The position numbers and the translations under genes were made by a program. Under the pieces are notes generated by a model. It worked only from the letters and a program-made list of their open reading frames with translations. It ran no database searches and was not told the DNA's origin. From Onchidella celtica (lineage: Eukaryota; Mollusca; Gastropoda; Systellommatophora; Onchidiidae), in the NCBI GenBank assembly GCA_963931925.1, contig OZ007576.1, positions 11,767,518 to 11,831,517 on the forward strand: a stretch of DNA of 64,000 bases, in the 5' to 3' direction. This document shows positions 11,085-23,054 of the stretch, one piece after another. Positions within the stretch are counted from its first letter, which is position 1. Every line of letters begins with the position of its first letter.

Positions 11085-14000
11085 TCCTCCGGTCATTGGG
11101 TTGGAGGGGAACTCAGGGTCTGAAACTATTATTATTTTCCCTTCCAGACACTGAATGTAGAAGACTGCTCACCTTTTAACAAAATTGTTGATACAACACT
11201 GTGCTGGCCCTGTCATGAAACTGCACAGCTGTATTTACACAGTGTCAGTTGCAGATGAAAACTCTTTTTTGCCAATGTTTTGAAAGAATTTTTTCTTCTT
11301 TTGATGAAAAGGGAGTACAATATTTCAAATGTTTATGTATAATATTAAAAACAAATGTAAGAAAATGAATACACTTTGAGCAAAACAATTTTCTTCCTGC
11401 TACTATAAAATCTGATCCTTTGCCCTTGTGCGGTTTAACCTAATAATAATTATACATTTTTTCAACCAAAAAAAAAGCATTTACCAGTAATTTTTTTCTC
11501 TCCACATAAAGTGACTTTTTTGCCAAAAAATTTCTGGCATCTAAGGGACATCTTAGATTTTTACTAACGTTTTTGTTATGAGGAAATTTTTAGAGAGGCT
11601 ACACCGATTACCATTCTAGATACAACAGTGGGAAAATCTGTCCATATGTCCGTCCATACTGTTTGCTGAGGAGTAAAGAATTTGATCTTTTAACTTTTTT
11701 GGATCTTGTATTACTCAATCTTTTGAACCCCGACCACCTGATTTTCCCTCCTGCTGTACATTTAAAAATGTTATGCTGTAGTCCCATGAAACATTACGTC
11801 ACTTCAGTGCAAGAAATGAGATCTCCATTTTCACACAGGAGTAGATTATCACTTATTGCACTGGACAGATGATGTGGTCAAAAAGTGTCACAGGAACCCC
11901 CCATGTTGCAATGTTCAGTATGTTAACTCTTTCTCGCAGGAAATCACCTGTAGAAAGTTATGGGCTGTTCTGAGTCTCATTTGTCATTTTTTCACGTGCC
12001 TCTAATCACAAGGGTAATACTAATAGTTTCATTTATCTTTCAGATTCAAACATCACCGCAGAGTTGCTGATCCTGTAATGTTTTAATAAATGGACAGTAG
12101 TTGACAAACAACAATTATGTTTTGTGATGTTTTAGTGAATGGTTCAGAATTGAAGTTGTACTCACGCACTCTCCTGTTATGCTATAATATGGTGACAAAA
12201 CACTATTTTTACTTTTTAACGTATTTGTGTTTTATGTGAAATGTAAAAATTTTATACAGCCCCTTGAAAACCCCCAGGTGACAGGACATGGTATAAAATA
12301 CATGTGGATTTATTCCTATTAATAGTGCTGTATGTCGCTGAAATCAAACTACAGTAACTCTACAGCGTTTCGTCATAGCATGGCTGTACTGGGATTATTA
12401 ATCACAAGGCAAAAAATAACACTTGCAAATCAACAAAACATCAATAAAATTTGTGAGCATGTTTTTACTGTTGACAAAGAGTTATTAATTGGTGATAATT
12501 AATATGAACAACCAGTTTGTGATTAAATACACTATGTACAGTTTACAATAGAAATTATAAGAGTGATCTAAAATATCTGCAGAAATGCATGCCAGATTTT
12601 GTTTTCTGTCATGCTAAGATTAAGGGTGGGAGTTGGAAAATCTTCATACGCTTAAAAATGGGCCAAACCACTTGACGGGCCTGAATCTGGCTGTAAACTT
12701 GCATATTTCCTAATTTTGTGGAAACATGATTTTACATAAATATGGCAGTTACTGGCACTTCATTTATTCTCTCTGCTTCTGAAAAAACTTTCAACTTGTT
12801 GCCAAGAAGAAGAGTGAAGGTGAGAGACTACAGCTAATAAAAAGATAAAGCTTATTTTTTATGGGAAATAAATTAATAAATGCTTTCTCTTTGGCAATCT
12901 CAGAAGAATTCAGCTTAGAAATTTGAATTTCAACATATGAAGTAAACTTCCACTGACAATGAGTCATTTTGACCAAGTTTGAGTTCTGAAACAGACATAA
13001 CAACAGATTCAGTTTCTGTAATTCCTTTTTATGTAGCTTAAAGCTAGATTCCTTACTGCTCTGCCTGTACAACTTAATCAGACTTAATGTTAGTGTTCAT
13101 CCAGTTGATAAAGATAGGCCAATACATTTGCAGTATAAAAGATTTTTCATCAGTATGAGTGACATATGTCTTTAACAACCGGATACTGTAACTGGACTTC
13201 AAATTGTCACAAGAATTCTGATGACAAACAACTGGTTTAGGGCAATAATCCACTCAGTTCAGGATACTAATTACTATCCTGTCTGATTTTTAAATTACAA
13301 TTAATTATAATTATAAATTGTTCACTGAAACTGCATTACTAGGTTTTTTAGATCCCGCACTGCTTTCCAATTAATGTCAACACTTGGGCTCTGTTCTGTA
13401 AACACATTCTCTCCATCTCCCCATTAGCTAATTCTGCTGCAAAAATTTAGAAATTAACATTATAACTAAACTTACAGTTTGCTCGTTTATTGATGAAGAA
13501 CACACGGTTTCTTTCAACATGCACACTCACCTACCTGCATGTCTTTCAATTATATAAAACAAGCTATTTGCAGAGACGTCCACACAATGCATAGCTTCAC
13601 ATAAATTTAAAGCAATTCAAACTCAACTTATCAAAATTACAATAAACAAATGTCAAACCAAAGGAAAACAGGGAGTCTTGCCGGAACCATCATGTATATA
13701 TCAAAATATAATAAGGCATAACAAACTAAAATTTTACCTAGTTCATTCTACATGTATGTTCACGAAAGTGAAATTCAGTTTTTACAACTTAAAATAAAAC
13801 ATAGATCTAGAATATCGGAATATTTACGCAAGGCTTCAGCAACTCTCATCACAAGAAATGATTGACATATTATATAATGTTATATCAGTATATAATAAAG
13901 ATAGCTTAGACATCTTCCCCGGTCAGCTTAGCAGCCCTCCACTCCACATACATACATACAACAGATGATTTTAAACCAGCCTCAATCTGAAATCAACATG

Positions 14001-14903
14001 CATCTTGCCACGAAAAAAAAATTAATTCATTTTGATTTGTTTAATTAAAATATTTCAAATTTAACTTCTCAAACCACAAAGTAGACAAACCCTTAGGCAA
14101 ATGAGCATATCACAACAAACTTATTTAATAATTACTCATGTACTCATGTGTCATGAATCCAGGACCAATGTCGAACTATCACTGCGAATCTTTGAAACAT
14201 ACTAGTATGAGCCCTCTGATCCGCTGTCCCCACGTCTCTCAAGTTTGAACAACACTTCTGCCTGGAAGCAGATGTTGTATGTGGCAAACTGTACACAGTT
14301 AGAGTGTGAGTAACATGCCAAGTAACCCTCTCACAAGTAAACAGTTCAGTCCTTTACATATTTGGTGGATTGTTTCTCAATTGCTCCTAATTGTATGCTC
14401 TTAATAACTCTTATACACCATGATCCCCAACCATATTTCACTTTTTCATGCCAAAAATCCAAAAGATCCATTCAGTAGTTTTCCAATCTTTAATGGGCTT
14501 TTCTTGGATTGTGATCATATAGAAAGTCATAATCTTTAAAACTGTTTCGCTTCAGCACTGTGAATTTAGTTCATACTCATACCTAAACAATTTTTAGGCT
14601 CAAGATAAGAACTCTTCTTATAGCTGGCAAGGATTTTACTGACAGCACAGACATGCAAAGGCACATAACATAAAATAGCTGAGAGAAATTTATAATAACT
14701 CAACCTTTTATGACAAAATTAATGACCAAACAAAAGAAAACAAAAATTACTGGAAAACTGATTTTTTTTCTTCTGTGCATAACTTCACTATATATTATAC
14801 AGTGTAACCCTACAAAATTATAAACATGATTCTTTATCAATCATGCATTTTACGGTGAAGGATTTGGCAAGAAGATGCAAACAGAGATAATTAAATTAAC
14901 AGA
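11085..14903. other. intergenic; nothing recognised
   Basis: About 3.8 kb of AT-rich sequence with only short, low-complexity frames on both strands. No splice-flanked open segment or element boundary could be supported. Confidence 0.4.
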
Positions 14904-15207
14904 TGTTGTTACAAGTACATATGTCCCCCGAATTTTTTTTCACTAGGGGTACATATCTTAAATCTTTTTGCGACTCCAGAGCTAGAGAGCTCCTCCCAAA
15001 ATGCTCCTTGGCAATAGCCTTAATTAATTATGATCAATTATTCTTTCAGATTTTCTTTTTGTTTTTCTCCCGTTTTTTGGTTGAAAGGGTAGGGGGCAGC
15101 GATACAGGGGTTAGATAAGACTTAGGGTTAAGGATAAGGACAGGGTTAGGGATAGTACATGTATGTATACGCAAAACGCTTGGGGTGCATATGTGCTTAT
15201 AACAACA
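14904..15207. mobile_element. possible MITE bounded by imperfect inverted repeats
   Basis: The left end TGTTGTTACAAGTACATATG is inverted at the right end as CATATGTGCTTATAACAACA, an imperfect palindrome of about 27 bp separated by roughly 250 bp. The interior contains G-rich runs related to GGTTAGGG. No target duplication is resolved, so the superfamily is unknown. Confidence 0.4.
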
Positions 15208-16425
15208 GCCTAAATTAAACTGCCTGGGTCTGCTGTTGGTGATGGTGACCTCATGTTAAATTTCCCAGATTAATTGTTACCTTACTTTTGATACAAATAT
15301 TCATTTGAAAAGAACGAGACTAAAGTATCAGGAATTGCTTTCGTAGGAACCCTGTCCCTATGGGTTCTCTTATCCCTGTGAGTTGGGGTTGAACATTTGC
15401 AGAGTTTAATGTGGGGTGGTAACAATCACCCTGCTGTCCTCTCCTGAGCCAAGTCCACACTCTCTCGTTCCTCCAGTGAGGAAAACTGCTGATTTGCTCT
15501 GGTTCTGCAATTAAGAGCTTCAATCCCACCCCTCACTGCCACACTAAATCAGATCACATGATTAGTAAATTTGTACATTCCCATGGGGAATCTGGACAAG
15601 TAATCTCATGAGTTCAATATCTATACATTCTGTGAATACACTTGATCATATGGACCATACATAAACTGAACCTAGATGAGAATATGAGAATATAAATAAT
15701 ATACATGTATAATGAAAGTCTCTCATTCATTTCAAATACACTATATATATATGGCCTCCATTCAGTAACAAATGTGATAGCACAGACAAACAAATAAAGG
15801 TGACAATGGTTGGCTCGGCATTTTCTTCAGCAAAGTGAAAACAGGATGGAGTGGTTCTACATGCTGCCCTTTTGTCCTCCCAATTTGAATTCAACATGAT
15901 GCGGAATACTCTTCTCATTGATCTAAAGTTCTGACCAACCAACAACTGGAGAGAAACCTGATTTTTACATGAGTCAAACTGGTGTAAAATAAAACTAATT
16001 GCGGCTTAATATCATGATCTGCACAAATTTTGATGTGAAAAGCAGTGAACGCATGTGATGTTAGGAAACTCTGGCAACTGCCAGTTATTTTGACTTTCTG
16101 TACAAGAAGAACAAAAACGGCTGACAATTTCACTTTGATTTCAACACAAATGACACCCTGGAGTAGATCTTATTAATTGACGCTTTGTTGCCCCATTTTC
16201 CTATTTGAAACATGTCACCCTGCCCAATGCTTCCATGTAAGGAAAAATTTCCAGCTTACCAGTGACAAATTTTTCACTACAACTATTTCAAGACCATTGT
16301 AGGAAGATCAACAATAGCACAAAATGTGATTTTTGTCTTTCTCCCCCTTGGTTCTTCAGCCTCGTCCCTGCAAAACGAAAGTCTGATAAAAAAAAAAAAG
16401 CACTACTGCCATATAATATTACAAA
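15208..16425. other. intergenic; nothing recognised
   Basis: No supported exon, repeat or element boundary. Confidence 0.4.
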
Positions 16426-16427
16426 TA

Positions 16428-17189
16428 CAGTGGAGTCCGCCTAAAGTGAACACGCTTTACGTGAACAATCGGTTAAAGTGAACGATATTCTGTGGTCCCG
16501 ATTGAAACGCTATTTGTTTAAGTAAAAAAATAGTGGATAAACTGAACCGGTTTCATGGGGAAATCGGATAAAGTGAACGCCCAAAATGAGTGAAAGCGAA
16601 GAACGGACCGACCGTGTCACTGTCGCCATGCTGTGAAAATAAAATTTTTTGCCTCGGGCATTGGCAGACAATCCCAGCTCGGCGTTGGCGACGGCAATCA
16701 CAAAGAAAGAGCTCGCCCGCTGTGTTGTCCCCCCACCCCACCTCCACCTGAGACCCACCATTGCGCGTAGTGAGAGGCATGACTAGACAAGACTAGGCTG
16801 ACTAATCACGCGATGCGTTCTGCCCGTCTGCGCATGCCACTCTCCCCACTCATCATTCGCCCGGCCTTCATTGTTGAACACGTGGGCTCTCCCATTCATT
16901 CTTTCGCTAGATCACCTACACGCAACACGTCTCTCAAATCTCTAAGCACCATGCCAAAGCATACAACTCTCAACTTGGACATGAAGTTGAAATTACTGCA
17001 GGATGCTGATTCCAAGGCAATGACACAGTCAGCTATTCACATTGTATGGAGTTCTGATCAAGGGAAGCTGCCCATAAAAACGAAAACTCGTGCTTCCCTT
17101 GATTTTGGCCAAAATGGTTAAACTGAACCTCGGATAAAGTGAACACTTTTTTCTGGTCCCAAAGAGTTCACTTTAAGCGGACTCCACTG
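16428..17189 (+). mobile_element. Tigger/pogo-like non-autonomous DNA transposon
   Basis: Inverted ends CAGTGGAGTCCGCCTAAAGT and ACTTTAAGCGGACTCCACTG are flanked by TA on both sides (16426-16427 and 17190-17191), the Tc1/mariner-pogo signature. The word AAAGTGAAC recurs in both subterminal regions. The 762-bp interior keeps the start of a transposase frame (16951-17121), so this is an internally deleted derivative of a longer element. Confidence 0.85.
16951..17121 (+). pseudogene. N-terminal fragment of a Tigger/CENP-B-like transposase
   Basis: From ATG at 16951 the frame reads MPKHTTLNLDMKLKLLQDAD and continues for 56 codons to a stop. Tigger/pogo and CENP-B proteins typically start with MPK-basic residues, then a helix-turn-helix with L-x-x-K-L-K-L-L-x-D, which fits here. 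After about 35 residues it departs from the family and ends, consistent with internal deletion of the DDE catalytic part. It cannot be an active transposase. A longer in-frame start at 16813 is not needed. Confidence 0.6.
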
Positions 17190-17191
17190 TA

Positions 17192-17931
17192 TCTCCCTTT
17201 CTGTTGCAAAGGAAAAGAGGTCGACTTCCAAATTTTAAAAACTGATTTTTTCAGTTTCACATTTTTGTGACGATGATTGTTTTCTCATGGTCTTCATTTA
17301 AGTCTTTGACCATATACATGCAGATCAGTTTGCATGTTTCAGAAATTTTGGAAAAGGTAATCAAGCCTGAATGCGACAGAAAATGTTATTCAAGATGAAC
17401 AATTATTCAGAAGTTCCACATTCAAAAGTTAGAAAATCCAGGTAAACTTCAGGGGAAATATAACACAGATAAAGTAGTGTGACCTTGTGAAAGAATGCGA
17501 TCCTCTCCATGCACTCACCTGGGCACAAAACACTGCGAACACACTTCCTGACATAACTAATATCATACCTACTGATACAACTCATATACAATACATAAGT
17601 ACAGTATCATTCTCATGAGAATATAAAATATTAATGGGTACAGCGGGGAATGAAAAATGACCACATACAAAATCTATAAATATCTAAAGCAGATATTAAA
17701 AAATTACATGTAGTTTCCTTTGATGTCAGAACTTACATTTCCCTGCACTTTGAAATTATCCACACTCAAAATGATGCCAGGGCATTGCATGACAGTTCAC
17801 ATCACAATTTTGGTCACTTAAACACATTACACCAATAGGTTTTTCTTCAGACTTCCATCTGTATAATGTACTTTATTCTGTTTCTGGAGGCGTGGCACTG
17901 TCAGTTTCCATTCCATCCATAAAATCACAAC
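17192..17931. other. intergenic; nothing recognised
   Basis: AT-rich sequence between two transposons with no supported exon. Confidence 0.4.
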
Positions 17932-18715
17932 TTAACCCTCACCCTGCGCGGGGCGGCAATAGTCGGTATTGACTTGCAAGCGCTCACGCCGCACGGGCGG
18001 CAAAAGTCGCCCAGGTCAAGCTGACCGCGCCACGCGCAAGCCCTATTTTCAGGCGTCGGGTCACTGACCTTTTTGAGACGTAACCACCGTGTTATTGTTC
18101 ACTGTATCTCTTCTAAATCAAAGACATTGTGACATGGACATGTTAACCAGTGAACCACTCGTCGGAATCACAAAGACTAAGCTTTCAAAGGCTCTCCCCA
18201 CACTTTCAAAAGATGTAACATCGACATGCGAACTGTTGCTCAACAAATTTGCAATATTATCTCATTTTCCCACAAGCTGACCACCATCTGGAGTTGTCTG
18301 TATCTAAGAACCAATCAGAAACAAGCTCTGAAATTAAATAATCTTTGCCCCAAATGCCCACATTGGTTTATTAGTATGTGTCAATCAGGATGAAACCATT
18401 TGTGTAGGGCTTGGGAGGGCGTGGCTAGTTATCATGCTTCGTTCTCACGAAAACTACAGCTGTCAGTTTGGAATCATAAGTCAGATCATTGGTTAGAGAC
18501 TGACAGACTAAGGTTTTGCTGGTTAATTCATTATTAAGTGTGATAAAGCATAGCAGCGAATGTTTTCATACCGATCAATAAAAACTGAACCACGTGGACA
18601 GCGTATGTGGTCATTGTCTAGCGGCACGGGTCAGTGACCCCAGATAAGATTCTCCGTGAGTAAGGTCACTGATGGGGCAGCGGGCTTTACGGGTAACGCG
18701 CAGGGTGAGTGTTAA
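17932..18715 (+). mobile_element. piggyBac-like TTAA element, family 1, copy A (784 bp)
   Basis: The left end TTAACCCTCACCCTGCGCG and right end CGCGCAGGGTGAGTGTTAA are inverted repeats carrying TTAA, the piggyBac target. GC-rich subterminal arms with repeated GGCGGCAA blocks surround an AT-rich core. The copy is closely similar over its whole length to 36,229-37,016 and more distantly, in reverse, to 34,520-35,140. No full transposase is present. The core carries a short frame (18136-18280) preserved in all three copies. Confidence 0.85.
18136..18280 (+). CDS. short frame conserved among family-1 TTAA elements
   Basis: The frame from the ATG in the MDML context encodes about 47 residues, including EPLVGITKTKLSKALPTLSK followed by a CELLLNKF-like segment, then a stop. 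The same peptide can be read in the copy at 36 kb and, with about six changes in 33 residues, in the diverged reverse copy near 35 kb. I do not recognise it; it could be a captured exon fragment, a remnant of an autonomous parent or an accidental open frame. No start context or splice signal decides between these. Confidence 0.3.
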
Positions 18716-18781
18716 CAGAAATTACACTGACTGGCATGTAAGATTTGTGGTAAATGACAGCTACAATTCATTTTTGGACTG

Positions 18782-19240
18782 TTGCTAGCTGAGATAGAAA
18801 AGAGAACACCGTCCACTGAGATGAGATGCTTTCGAAGACTCCTGGGCATCTCCTACAAAGATCATATCATGAACGAAGAAGTTCGGAACAGAATCAGGCA
18901 AGTCGTTGGGCCCTACGAAGACCTGTTGACCTTGGTCAAGAAATGCAAGTTCAAATGGTATGGCCATGTCATGAGATCATCAGGGCTTGCCAAGACATTC
19001 CTGCAGGGCACAGTGCAAGGAGGGAGAAGGAGAGGCAGACAGAGAAAGAGATGGGAGGACAATACCCCAGAATGGACGGGCTTGAGGTTGAGCGATACAA
19101 TCAGGAGGTCAGAAAACCGAGAGGATAGGAGGATGCTGGTTGTCACATCACCTGTGGCGCCCCAACGGACCACAAGACTATGGGATAGTGAGAGAGAGAC
19201 AGAGGGCAGCACAGTATTTTACATAGAGAGCTGCAGCTGA
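18782..19240 (+). pseudogene. 5'-truncated LINE fragment, end of reverse-transcriptase ORF
   Basis: About 150 codons match the carboxy-terminal tail of non-LTR retrotransposon ORF2 proteins: MRCFRRLLGISYKDHI, then KWYGHVMRSSGLAKTF, then a basic GGRRRGRQRKRWEDN motif and EWTGL. This lies downstream of the catalytic palm, so no YADD motif is present. The join to upstream sequence at about 18775 looks frameshifted, and the 5' part is absent. It is a dead, plus-strand insertion. Confidence 0.8.
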
Positions 19241-19332
19241 GCAGGGAACACAACTCTGTATTTTCTCTATTTGGTTTTGTAATTGGACTAGGCTCCCCTA
19301 ACAACAGACTTAATTTTAACCCTTTTGCTGCC

Positions 19333-19525
19333 ACCGGGCCGTATATCGGCTCATCACATGTTGTGGAAGACTGCCGCACGGCTGATATATCGGCCCTACC
19401 GTTTCATGCTAAAACTGCCACGAGGCCGATATATCGGCCCATCACATGTTGCGGAAGACTGCCGCACGGCTGATATATCGGCCCTGCTGTTTCATGCTAA
19501 AACTGCCACGAGGCCAATATATCAG
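19333..19525. repeat. 88-bp tandem repeat with palindromic core
   Basis: Slightly more than two copies of an 88-bp unit contain CATCACATGTTG, GAAGACTGCCGCACGGC, GATATATCGGCCC and TTTCATGCTAAAACTGCCAC. The 16-mer GGCCGATATATCGGCC is a perfect palindrome at the unit junction. It lies within the TTAA element and is probably part of it. Confidence 0.75.
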
Positions 19526-19548
19526 CCAGCACTCTTCCGGTATGTTTC

Positions 19549-19610
19549 GCAGGCCTAATTTTATACTATTCCTACTGTCTTTCTTCCCGATAATCCATTA
19601 TTCCGGTAGT
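19549..19610. repeat. 62-bp direct repeat, left copy
   Basis: Matches 20120-20181 with one visible mismatch (CCATTATT versus CCACTATT). The two copies bracket the LINE-derived segment and are best read as a long target-site duplication. Confidence 0.75.
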
Positions 19611-19773
19611 AACTAGAAACTCATGGGGGAGCCGGACAACAGAGAGTCTTCAGAGAAGAAACTCCCCTTGTTCAAGTGTTTTGGCCCTGAACTCCTTACA
19701 CTCTAAGGGGGCCGGGCTACACCTAGGTCATGACTCCCAGGTACCTCTCTGCTGCCTTTAGAAAGTGTCTCTG

Positions 19774-19850
19774 TGAGGATTTGAACCCGCGTTTTTAACG
19801 CTAGGGGAATTCTAATCCGATGTCCTATCACTTGCGCTAAATACGCTCCC
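19774..19850 (-). tRNA. tRNA-like / SINE-like degenerate sequence
   Basis: The minus strand reads GGGAGCG, then TAGCGCAAGTGATAGG (A-box-like), then GGGTTCAAATCCT (B-box-like) at tRNA spacing. The acceptor stem does not close and the anticodon stem is poor, so it is not a working tRNA. It lies in the 3' region of the LINE fragment. Confidence 0.4.
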
Positions 19851-19865
19851 ATGTTGTTGGGAAAT

Positions 19866-20114
19866 TTAATTCTTATGTAGCACGGGTTCGTTTCTTCGGT
19901 TCCAAATCCACCTTGAACGGTTTTCAGCTGTCTGAGTGAGGGTTTTTAGAGCTTGTGTGCGCTTTATGCCAATGATGGAGAGTTTGGTCAGAAGGCTGTA
20001 GGCTGAACTTCCCACGAATCCTCTGGCCCCAATCTCAACCGGCAATATCTTTGCACTGTAGCCGTCTTTCTCAAGCTCTTTGCATAAGTAGAAGTATTTT
20101 TCCTTCTTGTATGT
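19866..20114 (-). pseudogene. LINE ORF2 C-terminal fragment
   Basis: The 82-codon frame contains KYFYLCKELEKDGY, then LPVEIGARGFVGSS, then WIWNRR close to the stop. The (P)VE(I/V)G-RGFVG-S block followed by a Trp-rich end is familiar from the segment after the reverse-transcriptase domain in many animal LINE proteins. The catalytic domain is missing. The frame is open to its own stop, so the fragment is not strongly decayed. Confidence 0.6.
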
Positions 20115-20119
20115 GTTTT

Positions 20120-20181
20120 GCAGGCCTAATTTTATACTATTCCTACTGTCTTTCTTCCCGATAATCCACTATTCCGGTAGT
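20120..20181. repeat. 62-bp direct repeat, right copy
   Basis: Partner of 19549-19610, on the other side of the LINE-derived insertion. Confidence 0.75.
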
Positions 20182-20225
20182 CTAAGAGAAAGAGGTGCAT
20201 TTGGGCTTGGCAGCAAAATGGTTAA

Positions 20226-22649
20226 GATACTTGACATCGTGCTTTTCAATCATAGAAATGTCATTCTTCCAATATTTTATGAAAGTCTGCTATCGGCCTG
20301 GTTTGTACAGATATTCTTTTGAAAGCTCAATAAGCCTGGGTTTGCTCTCTGTCAGTAGTGCCATTTTGAACATTTCTGTGAGGGTGCCTCTTTTCTTTTT
20401 GAGAATTACAGAATGGCATCTCTGAAAACAGTACATTTCAAACCAGCAGTCATATAATATGTCTGGGATAAGCTTTTCTTTAGTGAAAACAGAGCTAAAA
20501 TGTAATCTGAACACAAGACTTTAAAAACAAAATGAAGATTTTTCAAGGTGCAATAAATCAGTTTCACATTAAAACTTCAATATAATCTCATGGCAATCGA
20601 AAACAATAGGGCAGTTTACACAAATCAGCATTCTGATACAACGAGACTGAAGTTTATCTAGACACATCCAACCAGGTTGCTCTATGTCACCTGGAAAATG
20701 CTCTTTGCAACCATCAAACAACTGCCTCACAACTGATGATGAACTTCAAGTCTTGGTGACCTAGCAAAGCTGAGGGAACATGCAACTGTATGGCACTTCC
20801 CCATCATATTCTGATAATGTCGCCAATAAGAGTCTAGGTAATTTTCAATATGGTGAGTGGAACATGCCCATCACTTAATCTCTTTCACAGGAATATTGCA
20901 AGTAGGTGGCAAGTAATTTCAGTTTTTGATCGTTTTTGGGTATCTTCCATTCATGCTTTTGTAAACTTTGGAACATAATAAGAATTTTTTAACACTGACA
21001 CATTGATGAACCGTACTTCATCTCCTTTCACAGGATGTGAACAGTTTCATTTCAGTTTGTGCGTATTAATGTACATGTCTCCCATATAACCTGGGAGCAA
21101 ATTGTTATCTGTGTCTTCTTTGACTTGCAAACTGGCATAGTATTTTCATGTAAATGGCAATATGTAACACACAGAATCTCCTTCCTCATAAACTTATCAC
21201 AATGTGCATGGCTATCTTTCTTATATCACCAATGTTCAACAACGAACATCATGGCAGCTGCGTTTCTATTTCATTGTGATAAAATAGGTGGTTGATGCCC
21301 TGGGCTGCGCAGCACAGTCTTTGCAATCTTACAAAAATGTAAAACAAGATGCACAAAAATTTGAAAGGACAAAAATATACATGTGTGCATTCCTTACATC
21401 ATTGTTAAAAGTCAGATCTGTTCATATTTAGTGATTTGTCCCACTTATTTATAATACAAACTGATTATTGTATGGTGCACTTGTGAAGAGAAACAGAGGC
21501 CAATATATATTACACATATAATCCCTTTTTACTTCCTATCTGCTTCTTTTGTTCACCGTATAGACAGAATTTCCTTTTTAGTTGTACAAACTGATCTGAC
21601 CTTAACAGAGAAGGGCACCAGCTGGTTACACCATACTCATATGATTTGACATGGGTTATGAGCAACTGAGATAAAAGGAAAACAATGGGAAGTCCGGTGT
21701 CCAATATTGATGGCAACAATGATCATGCGCTGGTCAGGATAAACACAGAGCTTGGAAATGTAAGAAGTTACCCAAGCCTGCCACAAACCTTTCAAGGAAA
21801 ACCCTGAACTGAATTTTTTTTTGCTAGGACTATATCTAAACTACGTCCAACATTACGTAATGAATAGAAGAAAAAAATTACATTGCAGACATGATACAGT
21901 CCATGGTAACAGAATGTTTGGGTTAAAGTAACCAACAGCTGCACCTAGCAAAGGTTGCTTGCTTGATACATTGTTTCTAGTGTTAAAATATCATGTTTAC
22001 TTCTGCAATTCCTAATTCTATTCGGCCTGAAGAGTTCAAAGATGAGGAACTTAAAATTCAAAACTGAAAAAGTATTCATTTGGAAAGACTATATCACATT
22101 AACGGCTCCACTGATATGGAACACCTCTAACTGTTTAAATGTCAATAAAAAAACATCAATCATAGTTCAGGCTGAAGTGGATATGTCGCAAAAAAAACAA
22201 AAAACTATATGATTATGAGCAAATAAAGCAAATACACAAGAAAACACAAAAAAAAGGACCATAACTCTTATAACAAGAACAATACTCTCAAAACAAAACA
22301 GTGAGTTTACACGTGAGCAAAATCAATACTTATTGGATCAGATGAGCGTGTTTATGTTGCGCTTACAGGTACTGTCTACAAAGTCCTTGAATAACAAATT
22401 AACCTTTCATTCATCCAATGGATCACTCTGCATCTTCAGTATTTCATCCTGTTCATCCACAGATCTCCCGTATCACCGATAACATAAAGTCTACTCTGCA
22501 ACTCTGATAATACAACCAGGCTTTAGACCAAGCTCACTGGGCCTTGATGTCCAAATAAAAACTGATTAGAAGGTGAGTAGCAGTGGAGTTGGTGTGAGAC
22601 CAAATTGCTAGCAACAAAGAAAAGAAAAAAAGAGGAGGAGAGGGTGGGT
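20226..22649. other. intergenic; nothing recognised
   Basis: AT-rich sequence without supported exons on either strand. Only short frames occur, none with splice-site context or familiar motifs. Confidence 0.4.
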
Positions 22650-23054
22650 ATTTGTGAGTCTGCAAGAGAAAACCCGGTATAAGTCGGCAGAGCTGATTTT
22701 GAGAAAAATGGCTTTGAAGTGAAAATAATGGGTCCGACACAAACCTCCAACTTGGCTGTTGTTTAGGGGGCCGTGGCATGTTACAGGGTAAACTGTAGAC
22801 GAGCAGTGAACACTACTCACTATGATTTCTATAACGGCTTTGTAATTAGACTACGGTCTCCCAACGAGATCCAAAAACTTCCGACTTGGCTGTTGCTAGG
22901 GGACCGTGGCATGTTACAGGGTAAACTGTAGATGAGCAGTGAACACTACTCACTATGATCTCTATAACTGCTTAGTTATTAGACTACGGTCTCCTAACAG
23001 CAATCACTCCAATATTACTTGGTCAATTAGCTATTGCCACTTATAGGATTAAAT

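Larger units (their letters stand above)
19611..20119 (-). mobile_element. 5'-truncated LINE fragment with tRNA-like 3' region
   Basis: Read on the minus strand, the segment starts with a coding fragment (20114 down to a TAA at 19866-19868), followed by a 3' region containing A-box-like and B-box-like tRNA promoter words. It sits between 62-bp near-perfect direct repeats inside a TTAA element, so it inserted later than that element. No poly(A) tail is visible. Confidence 0.6.
19316..20225. mobile_element. TTAA-flanked element, family 2, interrupted by a LINE fragment
   Basis: The left end TTAACCCTTTTGCTGCCACC and right end TTGGCAGCAAAATGGTTAA form an inverted repeat of about 17 bp with one mismatch, carrying TTAA. 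Inside are an 88-bp-period tandem repeat (19333-19525) and a 509-bp LINE-derived insertion (19611-20119) flanked by 62-bp direct repeats. Removing that insertion leaves an element of about 340 bp. No transposase is present. Confidence 0.65.
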
